Source: JBFWRI01 sp050248995 (GTDB lineage: Bacteria; Pseudomonadota; Alphaproteobacteria; JAIXQD01). Taken from it: DNA of 52,919 nucleotides. A program made the translations under genes and the position numbers. Position 1 is the stretch's first letter; each line of letters starts with the position of its first letter. The notes beneath the pieces are model-generated. The model was given only the letters and a program-made list of their open reading frames with translations, did no database searches and was not told the origin of the DNA. The stretch is taken from assembly GCA_050248995.1 (NCBI GenBank), contig JBFWRI010000013.1, forward strand, positions 1 to 52,919, written 5' to 3'. Below, piece by piece: positions 24,887 to 31,820 of the stretch.

Positions 24887-25540
24887 ATGCCCGAAATCAG
24901 ATTTTACGGCGAGTATTCAACGGTCGAAAACAGGACCGTGCCCAGTTTTCCGGGATATACCGTTCATCTGAAGTCGCATGCAAAATTCAGCGACGCCTAC
25001 CGCACGTTACCCCGTGAAGTTCTTTATGCCAGCTGGGCGCCGGAGCAGGGCGTCGATCCTGCGCGCTGTGCCCCCACTGCAGGCGTACCGGTGTGCGGCG
25101 TCTTCTTCAGCGGCGACCGCAAGCGTATTGTCGGCATCGAGGTGGTTGACAGTCAGTGCGGCACACGGGGCGCGCACGTGCCGACGCGCGTGTACCTGCT
25201 GCATCAGTTTGAAACCGACGATAAGAAGAAAGCGGCTGAATACCGCGCCGAACAGGTGGCGGTGCGTTATGGGCAGTACAACCACCAGCCGGCGCTGACT
25301 GTGCATCCGCTGGACCCGGACCAGCCGATCCTGTCGGTTGCTGAAACCGGCGTGCGCATGCGGCCGACGCCGGGGTCCGGCGATTCCGTGCCGTTTGATG
25401 AGCTGGAGATTATGCTGATCAACGCCGAACTGGACGGGTGCTTTAACGCTGCGCTGGGATTCGACGCGCCAAAAAGATCGAATGGTCTGTTGCCAAGATT
25501 CAGGCTTGGATTTCCGGGGTTAGGGCAAAAACAGGGATAA
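24887..25540 (+). CDS. Hypothetical protein, 217 aa
   Basis: Start chosen at MPEIRFYGEYS with CAGG eight or nine bases upstream; a start at 24863 is also possible. The sequence alternates beta-like segments (CGVFFSGDRKRIVGIEVVDS, TRVYLLHQFETDD) and polar linkers, with several cysteines and no signal peptide. No catalytic motif recognised. It is terminated by a strong hairpin 13 bases after the stop. Confidence 0.65.
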   Translation: MPEIRFYGEYSTVENRTVPSFPGYTVHLKSHAKFSDAYRTLPREVLYASWAPEQGVDPARCAPTAGVPVCGVFFSGDRKRIVGIEVVDSQCGTRGAHVPTRVYLLHQFETDDKKKAAEYRAEQVAVRYGQYNHQPALTVHPLDPDQPILSVAETGVRMRPTPGSGDSVPFDELEIMLINAELDGCFNAALGFDAPKRSNGLLPRFRLGFPGLGQKQG

Positions 25541-25552
25541 GTGGTTGCCAAG

Positions 25553-25590
25553 AAAAACCCCGCTGGTTTCCCATGCGGGGTTTTGTTTTT
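25553..25590 (+). terminator. Intrinsic terminator
   Basis: AAAAACCCCGC, loop with TGGTTTCCCAT, GCGGGGTTTTGTTTTT. A stem with A-rich and T-rich flanks, able to work in both directions between the convergent genes ending at 25540 and 25660. Confidence 0.9.
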
Positions 25591-25612
25591 TGTGCGGTAA
25601 CTGACCGCTTTT

Positions 25613-25651
25613 GCCGGGCATGCTCTGCGTTACACGCAACCGCGTCCCGGG
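25613..25651 (-). repeat. Family 2 palindromic element, intergenic copy
   Basis: GCCGGGCATGCTCTGCGTTA then CACGCAACCGCGTCCCGGG. The minus strand again stays open in the family frame (RDAVACNAEHAR). It lies between a terminator and the 3' end of the BI-1 gene. Confidence 0.8.
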
Positions 25652-25659
25652 TCTGGGTA

Positions 25660-26379
25660 TTATTCCCTTCTGCCGCCCAGCAGGCTGAGGAGCATCTGGA
25701 ACAGGTTGATGAAGTCCAGATACAGCGACAGGGCGCCCATCACGGCCAGCTTGGTGTTGGCTTCAACGCCATGACCTTCGCTGTACTGTTCCTTGATGCG
25801 TTGCGTATCATATGCGGCAAGGCCGGTGAAGATCACGACGCCGGCGACCGAGACAGCCCATTGCAGGGCACTGGAAGCCAGGAAGATGTTGACCAGCGAA
25901 GCGATGATAAGACCGATCAGGCCCATCGCCATGAATGCGCCCATGCCGGTTAAATCACGCTTGGTGGTGTAACCATACAGGCTGGTGCCGCCGAACATGG
26001 CGGCGGTGATGAAGAACGCGCGGGCGATATCGGCGCCGGTGAAGACGACGAAGATCGACGCCATCGACAGGCCCATCAGGCCGCAGAACACCCAGAACAG
26101 CGTCTGCAGTTTGCTGGCGCTGGCGCGGTGGAAATTATAGCTGAAGTAGAAGATGAACCCCAGCGGTGCCAGCATCACAAGCCACATCAGCGGCGAGCCG
26201 AAGATGAGGTTGTAAAGCGCCGGGATGTTCGCGGTGGCAAATGCCACAGCGCCCGTGAGCGCAAGGCCAAGGCCCATGAAATTGTAAACGCGCAGCATGT
26301 GCTGGCGCAGGCCGGCGTCAAACGTCGCGCGGTCGATGGCGCGGGTGGCGGTGCCGGCTTGGTTAAAGAACTGGTTCAT
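25660..26379 (-). CDS. Bax inhibitor-1 / YccA family membrane protein
   Basis: A 239-residue inner-membrane protein with about seven hydrophobic helices and family marks such as NFMGLGLALTGAVAF, the central FWVFCGLMGLSMASIFVVFT and the C-terminal VFTGLAAYDTQRIKEQY and ALSLYLDFINLFQMLLSLLG. Bacterial BI-1 relatives are linked to calcium leak or membrane protease control. The start at 26379 has GGGAGAGAGAAA upstream; an in-frame extension to 26433 enters a repeat. A family 3 palindromic element lies 28 bases upstream, in its leader. Confidence 0.93.
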   Translation of the reverse strand: MNQFFNQAGTATRAIDRATFDAGLRQHMLRVYNFMGLGLALTGAVAFATANIPALYNLIFGSPLMWLVMLAPLGFIFYFSYNFHRASASKLQTLFWVFCGLMGLSMASIFVVFTGADIARAFFITAAMFGGTSLYGYTTKRDLTGMGAFMAMGLIGLIIASLVNIFLASSALQWAVSVAGVVIFTGLAAYDTQRIKEQYSEGHGVEANTKLAVMGALSLYLDFINLFQMLLSLLGGRRE

Positions 26380-26406
26380 CTGGTTTCTCTCTCCCTTAAT
26401 AAAATA

Positions 26407-26473
26407 GCGGGGGTGAACGCAGCGCCTGTGCAAACGAAGGTTTGCAGACAGGTCGCGAAGTCCGTTACCCGCT
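26407..26473 (-). repeat. Family 3 palindromic element, copy 1
   Basis: Centre GCAAAC-CTTC-GTTTGC (read on the minus strand) with outer arms GCGGGTAACGGACTTCGCG and CGCTGCGTTCACCCCCGC. It lies between the divergent BI-1 and outer-membrane barrel genes. The rest of this 294-base gap shows no gene. Confidence 0.75.
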
Positions 26474-26673
26474 ACTGTTGATTCATATTGTCATGGTTAT
26501 GTGGCTTTTCAATGAAAAGGCGACACGATAACCCATTGATTTGTCGTTTTTTCTGGGCTGGAAAGCGCATCCATGCCCCCTGCATTGCCTGCGCCGTTGG
26601 CTGCATTATTTATGACCTTTTTATTGGGCGTGGCTGTTTTGCATCCTAAATCGCCTTTTGAAAGAGAGGCAAC

Positions 26674-27198
26674 ATGAAGAGGTTTTTTCTAATTCTGGCC
26701 GCTATCGCCCTGAGTGCGCTGCCGGCCACAGCCGAAGCGGCGCGCGACAAACCCTACTTCAGTGTGAAGGGCGGTGCGAACTGGATTCAGGATGACGCCG
26801 GCATCGAACTTGACACCGGTTGGGATGTTCTGGGCGCGGCCGGTTACAACGTGACCGAGAACGTGCGAACCGAGCTTGAAGCCGGCTGGTCGACCGCTGA
26901 CGTCGACGGCGGTGGCGACGTTGATACCATTACGGCGATGCTGAACGGATATTATGATTTCAACATGAACAGCCGTATCAAGCCTTATCTGGGTGTCGGT
27001 CTGGGCGCTGCCCACCAGCAGTTGACGGGCGCGGGCACCAGCTGGGAATTCGCCTATCAGGGAATGGCCGGCGCTGCTTATGACATTACGAAGGCCACGG
27101 CCGTTACGGCGGAATACCGCTATCTTGGCACCAGCGATGTCGGTGCGTTTAACTATGATGCTCATAAGATTCTCGCCGGTCTGCGCTTCGCTTATTAG
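26674..27198 (+). CDS. Outer-membrane beta-barrel protein
   Basis: A 174-residue protein with a signal peptide (1-22, cleavage after ATAEA) and eight likely amphipathic strands ending in the aromatic C-terminus LRFAY used for BAM-dependent insertion. Glycine- and aromatic-rich strands (YFSVKGGANW, IKPYLGVGLGAAHQ, TAEYRYLGTSD) match the small opacity-like/OmpW-OmpA barrel class of alphaproteobacteria (Omp25/31-like). AGAGAGGCAAC precedes the ATG. Its stop overlaps the convergent neighbour's stop by a few bases. Confidence 0.88.
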   Translation: MKRFFLILAAIALSALPATAEAARDKPYFSVKGGANWIQDDAGIELDTGWDVLGAAGYNVTENVRTELEAGWSTADVDGGGDVDTITAMLNGYYDFNMNSRIKPYLGVGLGAAHQQLTGAGTSWEFAYQGMAGAAYDITKATAVTAEYRYLGTSDVGAFNYDAHKILAGLRFAY

Positions 27199-27653
27199 CG
27201 GGGCCCGGCTGCCGCGATGATGGCCCATGCCGCGCGCGGCTGGCAGCGGTACACGAAGCCCGGTTCGTAACAGGAGTTGATTAGCACATCCGGCCCCACC
27301 ATGCGCGGTTCGGCGAACACCAATGACTGCGGCCCGGTTTCGTGCGCGCTGGGTTCGGTGAATTCCAGATACTTTATGTTGAAGCTTTTAAAGATAAGCG
27401 GCTGGTTCAGTTCAAGCCACGTCACGTGGCGGCCATCAGGGCGGTTGTATTCGACAAGCTTGCCCAGCTGTGCGGCCAGTTTGCGGAAGTTCTGGTAATC
27501 GGCTTCGTTGGCGCTGCGCAGGCACAGGTGGCTGGGCTGCGCCTGCGGGTTATCCACGCGAATAGCGGTAGCGGCCAGAGTGATGTGGCGCTTAAACGCG
27601 TTGCCGGCGTGCGTCAGCAGATCCAGTGGTGTGTGGTAGAAAGCGCCGCTCAT
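27195..27653 (-). CDS. YecM-like VOC-fold protein
   Basis: A 152-residue protein starting MSGAFYHTPLDLL. The body HLCLRSANEADYQNFRKLA, GRHVTWLELNQPLIF and KYLEFTEPSAHE follows the pattern of YecM proteins (vicinal-oxygen-chelate fold, function unknown). It begins seven bases after the stop of the degenerate EAL gene, so the two are an operon. The in-frame extension to 27788 lies inside that gene and is rejected. The family call is from sequence resemblance only. Confidence 0.6.
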   Translation of the reverse strand: MSGAFYHTPLDLLTHAGNAFKRHITLAATAIRVDNPQAQPSHLCLRSANEADYQNFRKLAAQLGKLVEYNRPDGRHVTWLELNQPLIFKSFNIKYLEFTEPSAHETGPQSLVFAEPRMVGPDVLINSCYEPGFVYRCQPRAAWAIIAAAGPR

Positions 27654-27660
27654 GGCAATT

Positions 27661-28659
27661 TTATGCCATGCGCTGGCCGGGTATTCCAGTTTTAAAATAG
27701 TTGCCGCTGGCGGTGGTGCAGCCAACCAGTGCCAGCGCGGCGTGGTCGGTGGCATTGGCCACACCTTCGGCCGTGAAGTCGGCGGCAAGGTTGCCCGCCA
27801 TGTCGGCCAGCTGTTTCAACATCGCCATCGCGTGCAGGTCGGTGTGCAGGCTTTCAACCAGCGCGCGTGCGGCGATAACTTCGGTTACCGGCAGGTGCGT
27901 CAGCGCGCCGGCCCCGGCGCCGCAGTTATCCAGCGCGATACCGAAACCCTGCGCGCGCAGGGCTAAAGTTTGGTGGTGCAATGAGCTGCCCTTGGTGGCG
28001 CCGTTCGATTCAATGCAGAAGGTGATGCGATCAGGGATAACGCCGCAGCTGCGCGCCATGCTCACCAGCGGCGTGACAGCCGCACACCAGCCGTGCAGGG
28101 CGGCGGGCAGCGGCAGTTTCAGCGTGGTGGCCATGCCTTTGCGGGCGAAAGAGGTCATCGCCTGACGGTAAAAGCCCAGCCACATCGGCCGCGCCAAATC
28201 GTTATCGGCCGCCAGCTGCAGCGTGGATTCCAGCGGCTGGTCGCCGAATACGGGGTGCTGCCATGTGAACGCGGCGCGGTAGGCTGCGCGCTCGTGTGTG
28301 TTTATATCGTAATAGGTTGTCAGTACCGGCGCGAACTGTTCAGGCGCGAAGTACACGGCGCGCCGCAGGTCGGCCAGTAAAAGGTTTGGTGTTTCGCGCT
28401 TTGCGGCTTGCGGGCGCGTCTTGCTGGCGATGCGTACGGTTTTCGGCGTGAAAGCGATGGGACGGAATGTGCGCGCAGTTAAAAAATTCAGCGGACGCCA
28501 GAACTGGCGCACGCCTGCCAGCGCGGCTTCGGCCAGTTCGCGCCGCCGCGCCTCGCGCCAGATGATCCACGCGCTGCCGGCAATGAACAGCGTGACGACG
28601 GTGGCCGTCAGCGCCAGCATCTGCGTCATCATCGCGGGGGAAAATGTGCCGTCAAACAT
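27661..28659 (-). CDS. Membrane-anchored degenerate EAL-domain protein
   Basis: A 332-residue protein with an N-terminal membrane helix (about 12-34) and a C-terminal EAL-like domain (about 105-325). Expected motifs are altered: the EAL glutamate region reads AAYRAAFTWQHP, the metal site DDFG reads DNCGAGAGALTHL, and QG-FxxP reads GNYFKTGIPG. FTAEGVAN is kept. Without the catalytic glutamate and second aspartate it should not cleave c-di-GMP; it may be a receptor or a scaffold. Several ATGs near the start make the exact N-terminus uncertain. Confidence 0.72.
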   Translation of the reverse strand: MFDGTFSPAMMTQMLALTATVVTLFIAGSAWIIWREARRRELAEAALAGVRQFWRPLNFLTARTFRPIAFTPKTVRIASKTRPQAAKRETPNLLLADLRRAVYFAPEQFAPVLTTYYDINTHERAAYRAAFTWQHPVFGDQPLESTLQLAADNDLARPMWLGFYRQAMTSFARKGMATTLKLPLPAALHGWCAAVTPLVSMARSCGVIPDRITFCIESNGATKGSSLHHQTLALRAQGFGIALDNCGAGAGALTHLPVTEVIAARALVESLHTDLHAMAMLKQLADMAGNLAADFTAEGVANATDHAALALVGCTTASGNYFKTGIPGQRMA

Positions 28660-28725
28660 GCCTTAAAGGCTAAGGTGATTTGGGGGCGGGCAGCAATGGC
28701 CAAGATTGTTAACAACCACCGATGG

Positions 28726-29559
28726 TTAAAGGCGTTGTTGGGCTACGATTCTTGTTTTTGTTTGTGTCTGCCGCTGTGGTTCGGGCGGCGGGTTGATGGC
28801 GGTATCCACGGCAGCACGTAATTCATCCGGCGTAAGCTGGCGCCGTTCTTCCAGCGCGGCAATCACGGTGGTTGCAAATGCGGCGGCGGCCACGGCCACC
28901 TGTTCCGTATCGCGCCATGGGATACCTGTCATCCAGTTATAATTTTCGTGCAGTGCGCGCAGCACCGGTGCGCAATAGGCGTAAGGGCCTTTATGCTGTT
29001 CACGCCAGCGGGCCCGCTTTTCAAGGGCTTTCTTTTTGTCACTTACATGGCCGAACATATGTTGCAGGATAATCGAGCCGACGTCGCAGGCCGGCTCTTC
29101 GGCGGCGTTACGCTCTTTTTTCTGCCATTTCTGGAATGTCAGGAAATAGTGAAACTCTTCATGGCCGATGGTGAGTTCGGTTTCGGTCACCGGGTCGCTG
29201 CTGCCGCTGCGGCACTGGTGCGTGGCCGTGGAAAGCGCGATGCTGGCCACCAGCCGGCCGATGCCATACTGGTTTATCTGTCCGAAGCATGAAAACACCG
29301 GGTACAGCATCGGTTGCCCGCAGTTATTGATAATATATTCGTGGGCGCGCTTGTTGTGCCGCACGAATTCCGCGACCGCCTGCGCGCGCTCGACAGGGAT
29401 GTTATTGGCGACCATGCTGCGTTCAAGATCGGCGACAAAGCTCGCGTCGGCTATGGTGCGCGGCCCGTCGGCTCCCCAGTTGGTGTGCACGACCTTGTGC
29501 CCGCTGAAAGCGTTCACGCGACTGATGAATTCAACGATTTTCTTTTCGTTTTCGGTCAT
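28726..29559 (-). CDS. HExxH metallopeptidase-like protein, paralogue 2
   Basis: A 277-residue protein, start at ATG 29559 which overlaps the stop of the preceding paralogue. It contains HEEFH at 133-137 (IGHEEFHYFL) and, 20 residues on, EEPACDVGSIILQH, giving possible further ligands E155 and D159 on a second helix as in gluzincin or aspzincin-like peptidases. It shares WGADGPR near residue 28 and the end motif IPWRDTEQVAVAAAAFAT with its neighbour. No signal peptide. The C-terminus is proline/glutamine-rich. Known family not recognised. Confidence 0.68.
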   Translation of the reverse strand: MTENEKKIVEFISRVNAFSGHKVVHTNWGADGPRTIADASFVADLERSMVANNIPVERAQAVAEFVRHNKRAHEYIINNCGQPMLYPVFSCFGQINQYGIGRLVASIALSTATHQCRSGSSDPVTETELTIGHEEFHYFLTFQKWQKKERNAAEEPACDVGSIILQHMFGHVSDKKKALEKRARWREQHKGPYAYCAPVLRALHENYNWMTGIPWRDTEQVAVAAAAFATTVIAALEERRQLTPDELRAAVDTAINPPPEPQRQTQTKTRIVAQQRL

Positions 29560-30461
29560 TACGCCGGCCCTTTGTCCGGGTTTTTCAGGCGCTGGATGAT
29601 GCTGAGGCTGGCCTGCGCGTTGCGTTCGGCATACATCTGCGCCAGTGCCGTATCGGCGTCCCACTGGCTGTGCATATGTTCCGGCACAAACGGGCGCAGG
29701 GCCGCGCGCAGCGTGTGTTCTTCAACCTTGCCGATGTCACGTTGTAATTCCATGGCGGCGGTAGCAAAGGCATGGCTGGCAGCGGCAATATGGTCAAGAT
29801 CGCGCCACGGTATCGTGCTCATCCAGTCAATATGATGACGCAATACCTGCAGCAGGGGTGCGCAGTTCTGGTATTCGTCATCATTTTCAGTTGCGTCTTC
29901 GGTTTCCTGGCAGCGGCGGCGCCACGTTATCAGTTTTGCGAGATTGTCATCCATTTCGTTATCGGGCAGCAGGTGTTTTACAAGAAGCGCGCCGCCGATA
30001 TCGCAGGTATGCTCATCTCTCGTAAACCGGTGCATGGCTTCGTGGGCTATTGCAAGCACGGTCTTTTTTTCAGGCGGCAACTGCATGTTAACATGGGCGA
30101 TGTTACTGAAGGCCACATTTGCAACCACGGTTGTGACAAGCTCGCCTTCACGCTTGTAGTCGATCACGTCATTGTTATGATAAACGGGCAGCAGGGCCGG
30201 AAGCGGCAAGCGAGCCAATTCAACAATGATCTCGGGGTCGGTGGTGGCAAACTCATAAACCCGGTCGGTAAAGTCGGCGGGCCTGCCGGCGGCAGACATG
30301 CTGCGCGCGATATCGGCTTTAAAGCCGGGCGAGCGTAAATCGCGCGGACCGTCGGCCCCCCACTCGGCGACGATGACGTCATAGTTACAGAACGCGCTGA
30401 GCTTCTGCACGAAATCGGTGACGTGCTGCTCCGCTGCGGTGAGGTTGGAAGTTCCTGACAT
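29559..30461 (-). CDS. HExxH metallopeptidase-like protein, paralogue 1
   Basis: A 300-residue protein with HEAMH at 140-144 (AIAHEAMHRFTRD) followed closely by EHTCDIGGALLVKH (E150, D154). Shared with the next gene are EWGADGPR near 33, the CDxG helix, and WMSTIPWRDLDHIAAASHAFAT in the C-terminal third, so the two arose by tandem duplication. It is predicted cytoplasmic and helical. It could be a protease, but no family is certain. It is first in a two-gene unit upstream of paralogue 2. Confidence 0.68.
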   Translation of the reverse strand: MSGTSNLTAAEQHVTDFVQKLSAFCNYDVIVAEWGADGPRDLRSPGFKADIARSMSAAGRPADFTDRVYEFATTDPEIIVELARLPLPALLPVYHNNDVIDYKREGELVTTVVANVAFSNIAHVNMQLPPEKKTVLAIAHEAMHRFTRDEHTCDIGGALLVKHLLPDNEMDDNLAKLITWRRRCQETEDATENDDEYQNCAPLLQVLRHHIDWMSTIPWRDLDHIAAASHAFATAAMELQRDIGKVEEHTLRAALRPFVPEHMHSQWDADTALAQMYAERNAQASLSIIQRLKNPDKGPA

Positions 30462-30502
30462 TGCAGTACTTTAAGACATGGGTATGCAAATAATGCGGTT
30501 AA

Positions 30503-31732
30503 TTAGGCGGCTTTGTTATTGATATTATTGAGCCCCATCGCCTGCGCCATGAAATAACGGCGCAGCGGGCCGATGGCATCCACCAGCGCAAGGCCGATCT
30601 TGCGGGCGGGTTTTAGCAGGGGATTGCCGCTGCGGAACAGGCGGTCGATCAGGTCGGTCGCCGCCAGCATGCTTTGGTTATCGCGGCGGCGTTGCATTTC
30701 ATATTGCGTCAGCACGCTGGTATCGTCGGCGCGCAGGCCGCGCGATTGGGCTTCAGCAATCAGGCGCACAAGGCAGGCGACATCACGCAGGCCCATGTTG
30801 AAGCCCTGCCCGGCGATGGGGTGCATCACATGCGCGGCGTCGCCGACAAGTACGAAGTGCGGCGCGGTATACGTGTGTGCATGCTGCAGCGACAGCGGGT
30901 ACGATACGCGCGGTGTATGTAACTTTAAATCACCCAGCCAGTCGGCACCGTGCTGCGCCAGTAACTGCAGGAAATCGGCTTCATCCAGATCCAGCAGTGT
31001 TTTTACGGTGTCCGGTTTCGCCGTCCAGACTATCCCCGAACGGTTTCCGGTAAGGGGTAAAGTCGCCAGCGGGCCTTCGGGCAGAAAGTGTTCCAGCGCG
31101 ATGTTGTTGTGCGGGTTGCTGTGTTCGATGGTGCATGTCAGCGCCAGTTCTTCGTAACTGAAACCGAAGTTGGCGATGTTCTGCTTCTTCTTGCTGGGCG
31201 AGAAGCGGCCATCGGCCGCAATAATAAGCGCAGCGTTGATGGTATCGCCATTGTTCAGCGTAACCGAAGCCATGTGGCCATCAAGTGAAAAGTCTTTTAC
31301 TGACGCCGGGCAGAATACGGTGACGTTCTTCTGCTTCTTTACCTGTTGCCATAAAGCAGAACGCAAATGGCGGTTCTCGACCATAAAGCCAAAAGGCCCG
31401 ACACCGAGTTCCTCGGCGTGGAAATCCAGCTTCAGGCTGCTGTGCTGGTCGGCGATGCGGATATGTTGCATCGGCTCGGCATGCTGCTGCAGTTCTTTCC
31501 ACACGCCGGCACGCTTCAGCAGCTCGATGCCCTGATGGGCAAGGGCGATGGTGCGGCCATCGAACTTCGTGGTCAGCGTCGGTGCGATATCATTCTGTTC
31601 TATTAGCGCTACGCTTAGTGGCCGGGTACGCTCTGCGGTTCCCGCAACCGCGTCCCGGCTGAGCGCAGCGGCCACGGCAAGGCCCACGGGCCCGCCGCCA
31701 ATAATGCAGATATCGAAAGTCTGTGACTTCAT
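30503..31732 (-). CDS. UbiH/UbiF/COQ6-family FAD hydroxylase
   Basis: A 409-residue flavin monooxygenase of ubiquinone synthesis type: GGGPVGLAVAAAL dinucleotide-binding motif, the middle DG motif (IIAADGRFSP) and LVGDAAHVMHPIAGQGFNMG FAD motif. Which ring position it hydroxylates cannot be told. Between the first helix (AAAL) and the second strand (LSVALIEQND) it carries an extra SRDAVAGTAERTRP, encoded by a family 2 palindromic element. The ATG at 31732 is preferred over an in-frame TTG six bases upstream; the ribosome binding site is weak. Confidence 0.9.
   Translation of the reverse strand: MKSQTFDICIIGGGPVGLAVAAALSRDAVAGTAERTRPLSVALIEQNDIAPTLTTKFDGRTIALAHQGIELLKRAGVWKELQQHAEPMQHIRIADQHSSLKLDFHAEELGVGPFGFMVENRHLRSALWQQVKKQKNVTVFCPASVKDFSLDGHMASVTLNNGDTINAALIIAADGRFSPSKKKQNIANFGFSYEELALTCTIEHSNPHNNIALEHFLPEGPLATLPLTGNRSGIVWTAKPDTVKTLLDLDEADFLQLLAQHGADWLGDLKLHTPRVSYPLSLQHAHTYTAPHFVLVGDAAHVMHPIAGQGFNMGLRDVACLVRLIAEAQSRGLRADDTSVLTQYEMQRRRDNQSMLAATDLIDRLFRSGNPLLKPARKIGLALVDAIGPLRRYFMAQAMGLNNINNKAA
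31620..31660 (-). repeat. Family 2 palindromic element inside the ubiH-like gene
   Basis: Plus strand GGCCGGGTACGCTCTGCGG then TTCCCGCAACCGCGTCCCGG. It is translated as SRDAVAGTAERTR within the Rossmann fold, in the same strand and frame as the copy in dnaX (SRDTVAGTTEYAR). Confidence 0.82.
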
Positions 31733-31820
31733 AACCAATATTTAGCATTTTCAGGGCTAAAAGCGGAAGATGATGACAGCTATTGATTCTGCTGGTTAAA
31801 TCGGTGCCCGGGATAGAGAT

